Shown here: piece by piece, positions 1 through 9,068 of the stretch
How positions within the stretch are numbered: the stretch's first letter is position 1
Layout of the letters: every line of letters starts with the position of its first letter
NCBI GenBank assembly: GCA_964600075.1
Contig: CAZRIE010000001.1
Location: 62,001 to 126,000 of the forward strand
Reading direction: 5' to 3'
Length of the DNA: 64,000 nucleotides
Source of the DNA: CAZRIE01 sp964600075
GTDB taxonomy: Bacteria > Bacteroidota > Bacteroidia > Flavobacteriales > Flavobacteriaceae
The notes under the pieces: generated by a model
Database searches by the model: none
What the model saw: the letters and a program-made list of their open reading frames with translations, nothing else
What the model was told of the DNA's origin: nothing
Program-made: the position numbers and the translations under genes

Positions 1-82
1 TTGTGCCAGCTATTTTTTTGGTGTTTTTGTTGGCCCGCTAACCTTTCAAAGAGAGATTGTCTAAAATTGAATTCTAGGCGAT

Positions 83-150
83 TTGTCGCATTGAGCGCAG
101 TTGAAATGCTTAGGATATTCCAAGGTTTTCGACTGCGCTCAGACTGACAA
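83..150. repeat. Inverted-repeat element (flavobacterial GACTGCGCTCA type)
   Basis: The left arm (83-107) reads TTGTCGCATTGAGCGCAGTT and the right arm (127-150) is nearly its reverse complement, with core GACTGCGCTCAG. About 19 bases separate the arms. The imperfect arms with a conserved TGAGCGCAGT(C/T)GAAA core resemble dispersed palindromic intergenic repeats of flavobacteria. It lies just downstream of the OmpH-like gene on the minus strand, so it may also fold in the transcript 3' end. A related half-site occurs inside gltX near 10201-10220. Confidence 0.6.
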
Positions 151-158
151 TTAAGTCT

Positions 159-668
159 TTACTCTTTATACTTATCGTTCAAGATTTTAACGATTTCGTC
201 CGTAATGTCATTCGCATCGGTACCGTAAAGTACGCTTCCGCCGTCGCCCCCTCCAAGAATATAGGTATACCCATTTGTATTACCATAAGCCTTGACCTCT
301 CTTTTGACCTTACTCACAATACTGTCCATCTCTGTTTGGCCAATTGCTTGAAGCTGCTGGTCTTCTTGCTGTAGTTGCTGACCAATGAACTGGCCTTTCT
401 GTTGCATAAGACCATATTCTTCCTGAGCCTTTTCCTGTGAAATCGTTTCGGCTTTAGCTTGAAATGCCTGTGCCTCTAATTGGAAAGCTTGTGAGATACT
501 ATCTCTTTTTTTTGTCAAGGCATCAGCTTTTATCTTGAACTTAGCTTCTACATCGATCTTTTCCTGATATTCATCCATCAACTTCAAGTTATCCACATAA
601 CCGATTTTTGCCTGTTGCTGACATGACGCCATTCCTAAAAACAATATTATCAATACTACATTTTTCAT
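159..668 (-). CDS. OmpH/Skp-family periplasmic chaperone-like lipoprotein
   Basis: A 169-residue protein with a short hydrophobic N-terminus ending in MASC, a lipobox-like signal that would anchor it to a membrane. The segment KIGYVDNLKLMDEYQE followed by a long Gln/Lys/Glu-rich coiled coil (about residues 35-125) and a C-terminal YTYILGGGDGGSVLYGTDANDIT block is the classic OmpH/Skp layout. Family members hold unfolded outer-membrane proteins in the periplasm. The length fits the family. The lipid anchor differs from E. coli Skp, which is soluble. The specific client is unknown. Confidence 0.82.
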   Translation of the reverse strand: MKNVVLIILFLGMASCQQQAKIGYVDNLKLMDEYQEKIDVEAKFKIKADALTKKRDSISQAFQLEAQAFQAKAETISQEKAQEEYGLMQQKGQFIGQQLQQEDQQLQAIGQTEMDSIVSKVKREVKAYGNTNGYTYILGGGDGGSVLYGTDANDITDEIVKILNDKYKE

Positions 669-1065
669 ACTTAGTTTATTTTTTTCTGTCGTTTCCGTTA
701 ACCTCTCTGTTGGTAGACAAAAAGAGAAATTTTTTGTTTTAGTTTCTTGATTTATTCGAAATCTCTTTTGTAAAAGTTGCGCAAAAATAGCAAAGGTTTT
801 TGAAACGCTCTAAACTATTATCAAAATTGTATGTTATAGCCGAATCAGAGATTAGTGATTTTAGTTTAGATGCTACGAACGGCCTATCAACATCATAAAC
901 TTCGCTTATGATGATGTTTGATAACAATTGATTTAAACTATGGAATACAGCTTCTAGAAGCAGGTAGATTTCGAACGATTTCAGAAAGGAAAGGGTAACT
1001 TATTTATATGTGCCAAAAAAGCCCTTAAAACGCCTTAAACTTATTTTTATACCAGAAAGAAGCAG
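669..1065. other. 397-bp intergenic region, no convincing gene
   Basis: This AT-rich stretch separates two minus-strand genes. It contains a 62-codon minus-strand open frame (739-927) with no recognisable family, no signal peptide and no conserved neighbour link, so it is not called. The region should hold the promoter of the OmpH-like gene. A TATTTTTG word matching the Bacteroidota -7 consensus lies on the minus strand at 789-782, but no well-spaced TTTG -33 element was found. Confidence 0.4.
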
Positions 1066-1893
1066 TTACACGTTCTTAATGACATAAATGATGGAGGAAT
1101 ATTGTAATGTCAAACTGGCTTTCAAATTGCTAATGAAGCCCGTGAAAAATCCTCTTAAAAAATTCTGCTTGCCGGTCTTGTATTTTTCGGAAAGTAAAGA
1201 AACATAAAACGCATCGAACCACATCGGCTTTGTCTTGACCACTTCCATTTCATATTTGGCAAAGAGTCTTTCGATGCCTTCCCTAGAAAAATGCCAAAGA
1301 TGCCTTGGCACATCATAGGCCGCCCAGAACTCTTTATAATGTTCGGCGTCGTACGATTTAAAATTGGGTACAGCTATAACAAGGACCCCCTCATCTTCCA
1401 GATGTTCTCTTAATTTGAGGATCTGGTTTTCTAGATCTGGCAAATGTTCCAAAACATGCCATAGTGTAATGACCTGAAATTTGCTGTCGGAAAGTGACTC
1501 CATATTCGAAAACAGTTCCATTCTCTTTTCGCGTGATCTTAGCCGCGCATCTCGACTTGGTTCTACGCCTTTAACAGACCATTTTCTTTTTTCGGCGGCT
1601 AGAAGAAAGTCACCCGTGCCGGCCCCCACATCGAGTAACGTTTTGTTGCCATCGGCATATGCCTTAATCAAACTAGTTTTTCGCCAAAGACTAAACTTTT
1701 TGACAGCCTGATACAATTTGTCGATAACCGTTTTATTCGCATCGTTATGGGAGATATAAGAATTACTTTGATAATATTTTTCCATATTCTCTGGCCGCGG
1801 CCGAGTCACCAACATGTCCAATTCTTCATCATGTAGTAGTTGAAAAGCCTCGCCGGAAACAGAAAAATCCTTAGTCTTTAAAAACGGTTTCAT
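1066..1893 (-). CDS. Class I SAM-dependent methyltransferase
   Basis: A 275-residue protein with the SAM-binding motif I LLDVGAGTGDFLLAAE near residue 87, an acidic motif II (KGVEPS), and VITLWHVLEHLPDLENQI, typical of Methyltransf_23/UbiG-like class I methyltransferases. The HVLEHL signature is common in enzymes acting on small metabolites or surface glycans. The substrate cannot be read from the sequence. Its start overlaps the 3' end of the upstream lipoprotein gene by 23 bases, suggesting co-transcription. Confidence 0.85.
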   Translation of the reverse strand: MKPFLKTKDFSVSGEAFQLLHDEELDMLVTRPRPENMEKYYQSNSYISHNDANKTVIDKLYQAVKKFSLWRKTSLIKAYADGNKTLLDVGAGTGDFLLAAEKRKWSVKGVEPSRDARLRSREKRMELFSNMESLSDSKFQVITLWHVLEHLPDLENQILKLREHLEDEGVLVIAVPNFKSYDAEHYKEFWAAYDVPRHLWHFSREGIERLFAKYEMEVVKTKPMWFDAFYVSLLSEKYKTGKQNFLRGFFTGFISNLKASLTLQYSSIIYVIKNV

Positions 1894-2449
1894 TGTAGTT
1901 ATGCGTGGTCAGGTATTCTTGCTTCAAAGCCCTAAGATACTTTAAAACTGCTTCCCTTGAAAGTGAAGCTGTTTTGAGACAGTCGTTTTCTGTATCGCTG
2001 TAGACTTCCATGGCAATATACCCGTGCTCATTTCTGTGCGAATAGTCATTGACTACAGGATCCAATCCAGCGGCCGCCAATATGGCAACTACGAACATTC
2101 CTCCAATAATTAATTTCTTAGTGGGTATTTCCACTTCGTAAAAGGAAAAGAAATATTGCACACCATCAACCTTGAAGGGAACATCGTCGTAGACATTTTC
2201 TTTATTCAGCCGAAAACTTGTATCTACATAATGATAAAAGTGGTTGATGTTATTCGGGTCTTCAAAAATGAACATTTCGCGATCGTGTAGCGTTTTTTTG
2301 AACTTGTCTCCTTTCGTCACTTTGTAATCCTCAATATTTGGAGCTACACGTAGCGGGATGCAAGATTGAAATAGTATAACGACTACGAGATAAGATAGTA
2401 TTCTCTTCAATATGTTGCTGTTTTTGATGGCTTGCTTAAGGGACATCAA
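1871..2449 (-). CDS. Hypothetical lipoprotein
   Basis: A 192-residue protein with basic N-terminus, hydrophobic segment YLVVVILFQSC and a lipobox-like LFQSC, predicting a lipoprotein. A second hydrophobic segment (KKLIIGGMFVVAILAAAGL) lies near residue 115. No family was recognised. It overlaps the downstream methyltransferase by 23 bases. The start could be Met1 or Met2; both give the same signal. Confidence 0.6.
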   Translation of the reverse strand: MMSLKQAIKNSNILKRILSYLVVVILFQSCIPLRVAPNIEDYKVTKGDKFKKTLHDREMFIFEDPNNINHFYHYVDTSFRLNKENVYDDVPFKVDGVQYFFSFYEVEIPTKKLIIGGMFVVAILAAAGLDPVVNDYSHRNEHGYIAMEVYSDTENDCLKTASLSREAVLKYLRALKQEYLTTHNYNETVFKD

Positions 2450-2667
2450 AAATCAAACCAAGACAATTCTAAAAATTCCAACCTCAAAATTCTAAGTATC
2501 AACAATTGAGAAAGCATATTTATCTTGATGATGCACGTATAGGTTAAAAAGCCCTTTCCAGCTTTAAGCAAAAGGTTCTATTTACTGGGAAGGGTAACGA
2601 TTGTTTTGGAATTCATAACCTACTAAACATTCCCTAACTCCAACTTCGAAAGGCGCAATTATTCCTA

Positions 2668-2683
2668 TGTTCCACGTGGAACA
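2668..2683. promoter_or_regulatory. parS-like centromere site (copy 1)
   Basis: The perfect 16-bp palindrome TGTTCCACGTGGAACA matches the broadly conserved chromosomal parS consensus TGTTnCACGTGnAACA bound by ParB. It sits just past the stop codon of the 2687-3163 gene. An essentially identical site occurs at 5090-5105. ParB binding itself is inferred from the motif. Confidence 0.8.
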
Positions 2684-2686
2684 GTT

Positions 2687-3163
2687 CTACTTTTTCCCCT
2701 TAACCTCAACGTTCAAAAGTCTTCCCAGCATCTCGGCTTTTATATTGGCTAAATCGAATGAATTCGTTTTAAAAACGGTAAAATGCCTATTACCCTTAAA
2801 TAATCTAACTACGAAAACGGCATTACTATTTTCCTTTCCCATTGCCGCCACCGGGCCCCAATCAGAGCGCTGTTTAAAACGGGCCGAAAATACCGTAATG
2901 TAATCAGGAAAAGCAATATCCAAAGATTGTTTGAAAATCGTGATTCCAAAGAGCTTAAAATGCGTTCTATTATTGAAGTTCGCTTTGATTTCATACGAAA
3001 TCGAGTATGCTAAAAGGAGTGTTCCTATTGACAACATCGTTATCATTTGACTTAATGGTGGAGTGCCGCCATACCCAATAAAAGCAGTCATCAACAAAAT
3101 GACAGTCCCAAGTATTTTAATAGTTATTGGTTTTGGTTGCTTAAAATGTATTGCCAAAATCAT
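2687..3163 (-). CDS. Hypothetical membrane protein
   Basis: A 158-residue protein with two hydrophobic N-terminal segments (about residues 15-32 and 38-55, the first around ILGTVILLMTAFIGYGG) followed by a soluble C-terminal half ending KGKK. No family was recognised. It overlaps the stop of mnmG by 4 bases (ATGA-type), so it is probably translationally coupled to mnmG. A parS-like palindrome begins right behind its stop codon. Confidence 0.6.
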   Translation of the reverse strand: MILAIHFKQPKPITIKILGTVILLMTAFIGYGGTPPLSQMITMLSIGTLLLAYSISYEIKANFNNRTHFKLFGITIFKQSLDIAFPDYITVFSARFKQRSDWGPVAAMGKENSNAVFVVRLFKGNRHFTVFKTNSFDLANIKAEMLGRLLNVEVKGKK

Positions 3164-5028
3164 CTGCCCAAAAACACTAAAAGAACACTAATATCGGAAG
3201 GGTTAACGCCGCTTACCCTTGCAGCTTGGGCAATGGTCACCGGCTGAATGGCGTTAAGCTTTTCACGTGCTTCATACGAAAGTGATTTCAATTTTGAATA
3301 GTCAAATTTGGCTGGGATTTTGACATTCTCGAGACGCAGTAATTTGTCGGCATTCTTCTTTTCCTTTTGTATATAACCAGAATATTTGACCTGAATTTCG
3401 GTTTGCTCCATTACTTCCCTATCTAACTCATTATCCGCTACAAAACCGGAAACGGTTTCCAATTGCAACATATGTTCCATGGTCACTTTTGGTCTTGAAA
3501 ACACTTTGAACATTTTATCGGATTGCCTCACCAAAGCGGAATCTACACTATCTAAAATCGGGTTTATTTCCTCCGGCCTAACACTAGTTTCCTTGAAAAA
3601 ATTCACGAAGGCATCTGACTTTCGTTCTTTCTCTTCCATACGCTTTAGCCGTTCTTCTTTGGCCAGACCTATATTAAAACTTTTTGGGGTTAGCCTTAGA
3701 TCGGCGTTATCTTGACGCAATAAGGTACGGTATTCCGCTCTCGATGTAAACATGCGATAAGGCTCCTCCGTACCCTTTGTAATCAAATCATCAATAAGCA
3801 CACCTATATAGGCTTCATCACGTTGCAGTATAAAAGAGTCTTTTTCGTTTAGCTTTAAATGCGCATTAATACCCGCCATTAATCCTTGAGAAGCTGCTTC
3901 TTCGTAACCCGTTGTCCCGTTAATCTGACCGGCAAAATAGAGATTGTCGACAAGTTTCGTTTCCAAAGTATGCTTCAATTGCGTCGGCGGAAAGTAATCG
4001 TATTCTATAGCATAGCCCGGTCTAAAAAACTTTACACTCTCAAAGCCTCTTACAGATTTAAGCGCTTTGTATTGTACATCTTCCGGCAAGGAAGTCGAGA
4101 AGCCGTTTACATAAACCTCCACGGTTTGCCAACCCTCGGGTTCCACAAAAAGCTGATGGCTGTCTTTATCTGCAAAGCGATTAATTTTGTCTTCTATGGA
4201 TGGGCAATAGCGCGGGCCAATACTTTTTATACGGCCATTGAACATCGGCGATCTATCAAAACCTTCACGCAATACATCATGTACTGCCAGGCTTGTATGG
4301 GTCATATGGCAATCCCTTTGATGTGTCAGAGCAGGCGTATCCAGATAAGAGAATTTCTCCGGATTCTCATCTCCTGGCTGGGGAGTCATAACCGAATAAT
4401 CCAACGATCTTCCATCGACTCTTGGTGGAGTACCTGTTTTCATACGACCGCTTTCAAATCCGAAACCGGCCAATTGCTCCGTAATTCCAGTAGCCGCTCT
4501 TTCTCCCGCACGGCCACCTCCGAATTGCTTTTCACCGATATGTATCAACCCATTTAAAAAAGTACCGTTTGTTAGTACGACGGCCCTACCCTTTATCTCG
4601 ATTCCAAGGGAAGTACGAACGCCAACTACTTTGTCGTTTTCAACCAGAAGTCCGCTTACCATTTCTTGATAGAAATCTACATTAGGGGTATTCTCCAATT
4701 GCAATCGCCATTCTTCCGCAAAGCGCATACGATCGTTTTGCGTACGCGGACTCCACATCGCCGGACCCTTTGACTTGTTCAGCATTTTAAATTGAATCGC
4801 CGATTTATCGGAAACAATTCCGCTGTAGCCTCCAAGGGAATCAATCTCACGTACAATCTGGCCTTTTGCGATTCCTCCCATAGCGGGGTTGCACGACATT
4901 TGTCCAATGTTCTGCAAATTCATGGTCACCAAAAGTGTTTTTGAGCCCATGTTGGCGGCAGCAGCAGCGGCCTCTCCTCCAGCATGGCCTCCTCCAACTA
5001 CAATTATGTCATATTCCTCTGCGAACAT
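3160..5028 (-). CDS. mnmG: tRNA uridine-5-carboxymethylaminomethyl modification enzyme MnmG (GidA)
   Basis: A 622-residue FAD enzyme that, with MnmE, installs the cmnm5 group on U34 of certain tRNAs. The N-terminus has the dinucleotide-binding motif VGGGHAGGEAAAAAANMG, followed by the MnmG signature GQMSCNPAMGGIAKG. The conserved RYCPSIEDKI carries the catalytic Cys, and GTTGYEEAASQGLMAGINA is the second FAD-contact segment. Length is normal for the family. It is flanked by two parS-like palindromes, fitting the common location of gidA near the replication origin. Confidence 0.98.
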   Translation of the reverse strand: MFAEEYDIIVVGGGHAGGEAAAAAANMGSKTLLVTMNLQNIGQMSCNPAMGGIAKGQIVREIDSLGGYSGIVSDKSAIQFKMLNKSKGPAMWSPRTQNDRMRFAEEWRLQLENTPNVDFYQEMVSGLLVENDKVVGVRTSLGIEIKGRAVVLTNGTFLNGLIHIGEKQFGGGRAGERAATGITEQLAGFGFESGRMKTGTPPRVDGRSLDYSVMTPQPGDENPEKFSYLDTPALTHQRDCHMTHTSLAVHDVLREGFDRSPMFNGRIKSIGPRYCPSIEDKINRFADKDSHQLFVEPEGWQTVEVYVNGFSTSLPEDVQYKALKSVRGFESVKFFRPGYAIEYDYFPPTQLKHTLETKLVDNLYFAGQINGTTGYEEAASQGLMAGINAHLKLNEKDSFILQRDEAYIGVLIDDLITKGTEEPYRMFTSRAEYRTLLRQDNADLRLTPKSFNIGLAKEERLKRMEEKERKSDAFVNFFKETSVRPEEINPILDSVDSALVRQSDKMFKVFSRPKVTMEHMLQLETVSGFVADNELDREVMEQTEIQVKYSGYIQKEKKNADKLLRLENVKIPAKFDYSKLKSLSYEAREKLNAIQPVTIAQAARVSGVNPSDISVLLVFLGR

Positions 5029-5085
5029 ATTTTTTAATTATCATCTTTTAATAGCATGGGAACGCATACAACTACGACTTCCGTT

Positions 5086-5505
5086 TCATTGTTCCACGTG
5101 GAACAATTTTATTTTTTCATTTTCCTTGGCACGCATCTCCGAACTATCAACTTCTGATTTGTCTTTATACCCGACCAAGTGAAGTATCCCGTGGGACATA
5201 ACTCTAAGCAGCTCCTCCTCAAACTCTATTTCTAGGCATTCAGCATTTTCCCTTAACCGATCAACGGAAATAAAAATATCGCCCGTTAAGCTTCTACCAT
5301 CCGAATAATCGAACGTGATAATATCGGTATACGTATCGTGCGAAAGGTATTTTTGATTCAAGTTCAACAGGTAGTCGTCCCCACAAAAAATATAATCCAA
5401 TTGAGTACATATAAAATTTTCAGAAGCTATTATCCTACTTAACCAATCGGCAAACTTTTTTTCATTTTCAATCTTGAAATTCGTTTCGTAATGGAACTCA
5501 ATCAT
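5086..5505 (-). CDS. ybeY: Endoribonuclease YbeY (rRNA maturation)
   Basis: A 139-residue protein with YLNLNQKYLSHDTYTDIITF and the metal site MSHGILHLVGYKD. YbeY is a metal-dependent endoribonuclease acting in 16S rRNA maturation and ribosome quality control. The first two His of the HxxxHxxxxxH motif are present, but the third position is Asp (GYKD), which I believe is usual in Bacteroidota. The last codons, LFHVEQ, are encoded by a parS-like palindrome. Its start overlaps the 3' end of the DUF4175 gene. Confidence 0.93.
   Translation of the reverse strand: MIEFHYETNFKIENEKKFADWLSRIIASENFICTQLDYIFCGDDYLLNLNQKYLSHDTYTDIITFDYSDGRSLTGDIFISVDRLRENAECLEIEFEEELLRVMSHGILHLVGYKDKSEVDSSEMRAKENEKIKLFHVEQ
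5088..5107. promoter_or_regulatory. parS-like centromere site (copy 2), inside the ybeY 3' end
   Basis: The perfect 20-bp palindrome ATTGTTCCACGTGGAACAAT contains the 16-bp parS core at 5090-5105. It encodes the last residues LFHVEQ of YbeY and overlaps its stop codon. Together with 2668-2683 it forms a pair about 2.4 kb apart on either side of mnmG. Confidence 0.8.
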
Positions 5506-8500
5506 CGCTTCTAAAATATTCTTTCACCCTATTCTGAAAATTTTGCCGCAAAGGTAGGGATTGTCGATTTAAAATTTCGGTTTCATTACGATAATTATCT
5601 AATAATGAGGGCTTAGTAGTAATAGGGTTCTGAAATGTGCTCTTATTTGTGTTACTTTCTCTTTCTTGCTTCTTACCCTGTTTCAGTGCAGCATTTTCAA
5701 GCTTCAACAATTCATACTGAATGTTATTTATTTTGGATAGGCTACGTTGGGTGATTCCATTTTCAAGCAGGTCGTTTTCAAAATCTTCCATCTGCTTGAT
5801 TAGCTTTTGTCCTAATTTTTTATCATTGGCATTAATCATATCCTCCAACTGTTGCTCAAGCTTCTGCCTCAATATCTGCTGCTCTTTATAGATTTCATAG
5901 ATCTCCTGTAGTTCTGCCTCACTGGGCTCCCCTTGGCCCTTGCCACCTAGTTGGCCTGATTGGTTTCCGTTTTCGCCCCTACCGCCTTTACCCTCACCCT
6001 TTTTACCTTGCTTTCCGTCCTGTCCTTCACCTTCTTTATTGCCTTGCCCTGGCTTGGATTCTCCCTCTCCCTCTTGCTGACCTTTGCCTTCTTTGCCCTC
6101 ACCTTCTCCATCTTTCGGTTTGCCCTCTCCCGATTTGCCCATACCTTCCATTTTCTCCTTGAGTTCGCCCTGACCCTTGATGATATCCGGCAATTGAAAC
6201 CCTTGGCCCTGGCCCTGTCCAGGCATCATGCTTTGTTGCATATTATCAAGCATACCGGCCAAGAAATCTGCTAAGCTGTTCGAGGCGCTAAGTACATATT
6301 TCTGATACGATACACCTTGGTATATTTGGTTCTCGGCAATACTCTCTAAAGACTTGTCAATATTATAGTAGACTTCCGTAATCTGCTCGTTCACAAACTC
6401 AGAAAGTTCTGCGCGCCGCAATGAAAGTGCAAAAAGACTATCGTCGACATGTCCGAATAGATCCCGCAGCTCCTTTTGTTGACGTACCGTATTTGAAAAT
6501 TGTGCATTATCGATGTCAGCTTCCTCAAGACTATCATAAAGACTTTCTTGTTTGAACGAAAAAGTCACCAGATTATCGAGAACCTGTCGCAACATTTCGG
6601 CGTCTTCGGTAATCGTTGCTTCACTACCGCCACCAGAAGAAGATTGGCTAAGTTGGTCGCTCATCTCTTTCATCTTCTGTGCTGCCGCCTTCTGCTTTTG
6701 GGCCGCTCCTTCTGCAGCTTTCTGTTTCTCTTCAGACTCTGACGATTGCTCCTCCTCCTGATGCTTGTTCATCTCCTCTAGCGCATCTTGTTGGTCCTTT
6801 TTAACGGCTTCCTCTTTCTGCTTATCAATGTTTAAATCAAGTGGTTTCTTCAGCTCTTGATTATCCTTTTTAAGTTCATCCAGCTCCCGCGCTAGTTTTT
6901 CGAAACTCTCGTTTAACTTCTCCTGCTTTTCCTTAGAAAAATCCTCGCCAATAGTTAACTCCGATAAAATTTGTTGGCGCTCAGCTAGTTTCTCAAGGTC
7001 CTTTGCCAGTTGCGATGCCTTCTCGGTAACATAATACCGCTTGGTAAGCTCTAGTAATTGCTCAAGGTTACGTTCGCTGTTCTGTTGCTTTTTGCCCAGT
7101 TCTTCCAAGCGCTTGGTCAGTTCGCTCTTGTTGATCTTATCAGCAATTTTATTTAGTTCTTCAAGTAGTTTCTCATTCTTTTTCGCTTCTATTTCCTGAC
7201 GCTCCAAGCGCTCTTGCAAAAGCTTGTTCAAGGCATCGTCTTTATCGCCCTTGTTCAAGTTTTCCTTCAGTTGCCTGCTGAACTTCTGCATTTGGTTTTC
7301 CTGCTGTTGTTGCCTTTTGATGAAGTCCTTTACTTGATTTTGGTCATTGAAATTCAGTTGATTTTTCTCCTTTTGTTCTTGATTGATTTCCTTCAATGCC
7401 CCCTTCTGCTCTTTGAACTTATCTAATGATCTTTCAAGATTATCGATAATCGATTCTTGCGACTCCAACTCCTTGTTTCGAAGCTCGTCGTCATCGAGAA
7501 TAACCATCGAGAATACTTGGCTCTTTGTGGTCTTCCCCCTATGAATCGCGTCATTATCGGTAGCCTGAAAGTAAAAACTATAGTTCTCACCCGACTCCAA
7601 TTCTAACCCTGACGGAAACGTATAATAGAATTGATCGAAGTGGGCATTGGGCGTATTCAACGAAATGACCTGCTTTGACTCGGGATTATTTGCAGGAAAA
7701 CAAACCAACTTTATACTGCTCAGTTTATAATCGTCCCCTGCCTCCCCGGCATAATAGGAAACATTAGGGTTCAAAGAATCCAACACTTGTCTCGCCTTTA
7801 TCGTTGGATAGGCATCTCTTATAACCGTGAATCGATAGGCTAACTTTTCATAGTCGCTGACATTCTGGTTTGAAGTGGATAGCTCGTAAGGCAGGTCGGC
7901 ATGCACTCGCCTGATCAATGCGAAGTGTTCCTTTTCCTTTGAAAAATTCAAAACGGTGTCTTTCGTAAGCAGTTGAATATTATCGGTATGTCGGCCCTCT
8001 ATTTTCCAGGTAACCTTAGTGCCTTCAGGAAAAGTAGCATTACCTGTACTTTTTAAAGTTTCAGTAGGCCTGTTCGTATAATTCGGATAATCAAGTTGTA
8101 TTTGAAAATCTTGAATGACGGGTGTTTCCAATGCGTTCAACCTATATGCTCTAGAGCGTATTCCGTTAGCGAGAAAGACAAAATCGGTGGCCTTTAAGGG
8201 TGGTGTAAACGTATATTGATACTGACCGTTTAGTTTTTGCAATAGTGATTCTCTTCCGTTTATCTCAATGAATACAGATTCTGGCTGTACTTCGCCAACC
8301 GTGATAACCTCAATCGTATACGATTCAGTGTCCAAGATATTCAAATCGTTCGATAGCAGTTGAAACGAAAATGGAGCAGGGGGTTCATAAGCCAAATTAT
8401 AATTAACAACACGATCGGCCGAACCAAAAAAGGCGGATAGATTACCGGTACCCCAAACCAATATAAAGATTACCGCTGGAATACTTAGGTACTTGGTATA

Positions 8501-8953
8501 TTTTAAGTTCTCACGAAAATCGACCGCCTTTGTAAAGGGAATCGGGCTCATAGTTTTAGAACGCTGTTCGATACTGGCCATGAGCAATTCAGAACGGTTC
8601 TTGTCCTCCGAAAGGTCTAAGAGATTATATAGCTTGTCGCCCACCTGGGGGAAGTGCTTTCCGATCAACAAAGAAGCCTGTTTATTGTTTATGCCCTGTT
8701 TCAGATGGAAGAGGTAAAAAATAGGTATCAAAATATACCGGAACAACAAATAAAGTTCAACACCAATAAAAGTTAATAAAAGAAGCAATCGGCCTGTAGA
8801 GTTGAGCCATAGAAAATATTCTACCCCAAGAACCACAAAGAAAAAGAACAACCCTAAGGCTAAGAACAACAATATGCCCTTGATGAGCATTTTGGAGTAG
8901 TACTTCTTCGTAAATCCGTTCAGCTTATCGAGTATGTTCTGATAGGTAATCAT
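5498..8953 (-). CDS. DUF4175 family large membrane protein
   Basis: About 1,151 residues from the chosen start (MITYQNILDK). Two N-terminal membrane segments (about residues 25-45 and 52-75) and a third near residue 155 precede an extracytoplasmic beta-rich part. Long Glu/Lys/Gln coiled coils follow (about residues 490-780). Residues about 910-1010 form a low-complexity Gly/Gln/Glu/Lys tract, then another helical region. This is the layout of the Bacteroidota DUF4175 family, whose function is not established. The ORF opens at 9016, but a -7 motif at 8967-8960 lies inside the extension, so Met at 8953 is preferred. The last 8 bases overlap the ybeY start. Confidence 0.85.
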   Translation of the reverse strand: MITYQNILDKLNGFTKKYYSKMLIKGILLFLALGLFFFFVVLGVEYFLWLNSTGRLLLLLTFIGVELYLLFRYILIPIFYLFHLKQGINNKQASLLIGKHFPQVGDKLYNLLDLSEDKNRSELLMASIEQRSKTMSPIPFTKAVDFRENLKYTKYLSIPAVIFILVWGTGNLSAFFGSADRVVNYNLAYEPPAPFSFQLLSNDLNILDTESYTIEVITVGEVQPESVFIEINGRESLLQKLNGQYQYTFTPPLKATDFVFLANGIRSRAYRLNALETPVIQDFQIQLDYPNYTNRPTETLKSTGNATFPEGTKVTWKIEGRHTDNIQLLTKDTVLNFSKEKEHFALIRRVHADLPYELSTSNQNVSDYEKLAYRFTVIRDAYPTIKARQVLDSLNPNVSYYAGEAGDDYKLSSIKLVCFPANNPESKQVISLNTPNAHFDQFYYTFPSGLELESGENYSFYFQATDNDAIHRGKTTKSQVFSMVILDDDELRNKELESQESIIDNLERSLDKFKEQKGALKEINQEQKEKNQLNFNDQNQVKDFIKRQQQQENQMQKFSRQLKENLNKGDKDDALNKLLQERLERQEIEAKKNEKLLEELNKIADKINKSELTKRLEELGKKQQNSERNLEQLLELTKRYYVTEKASQLAKDLEKLAERQQILSELTIGEDFSKEKQEKLNESFEKLARELDELKKDNQELKKPLDLNIDKQKEEAVKKDQQDALEEMNKHQEEEQSSESEEKQKAAEGAAQKQKAAAQKMKEMSDQLSQSSSGGGSEATITEDAEMLRQVLDNLVTFSFKQESLYDSLEEADIDNAQFSNTVRQQKELRDLFGHVDDSLFALSLRRAELSEFVNEQITEVYYNIDKSLESIAENQIYQGVSYQKYVLSASNSLADFLAGMLDNMQQSMMPGQGQGQGFQLPDIIKGQGELKEKMEGMGKSGEGKPKDGEGEGKEGKGQQEGEGESKPGQGNKEGEGQDGKQGKKGEGKGGRGENGNQSGQLGGKGQGEPSEAELQEIYEIYKEQQILRQKLEQQLEDMINANDKKLGQKLIKQMEDFENDLLENGITQRSLSKINNIQYELLKLENAALKQGKKQERESNTNKSTFQNPITTKPSLLDNYRNETEILNRQSLPLRQNFQNRVKEYFRSDD

Positions 8954-8959
8954 AGAGCG

Positions 8960-8967
8960 CAAAGATA
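8960..8967 (-). promoter_or_regulatory. Bacteroidota -7 promoter element for the DUF4175 gene
   Basis: On the minus strand TATCTTTG matches TAnnTTTG. It ends only six bases before the chosen ATG at 8953, which would make the transcript nearly leaderless. No clear TTTG -33 element was found at the usual spacing. Confidence 0.45.
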
Positions 8968-9068
8968 CGCAAAATGTCCTCCCTAGGCCTTTCCTACGAA
9001 CGGGCAAGAACTCCATATGAAATAAACTGTTTCATACAATAGAGCTATAACCTCTTATAGGCTTTGTG

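Noticed and set aside
739..927. 62-codon minus-strand ORF between the OmpH-like and methyltransferase genes
   Set aside because: No family resemblance, unusual composition, and it lies in what should be promoter DNA.
3255..3270. CACGTG word in mnmG as a third parS
   Set aside because: Only the central hexamer is palindromic; the flanking GTTCC/GGAAC arms are missing.
3886..4557. 223-codon plus-strand ORF opposite mnmG
   Set aside because: Antisense shadow of a highly conserved gene; no domain recognisable.
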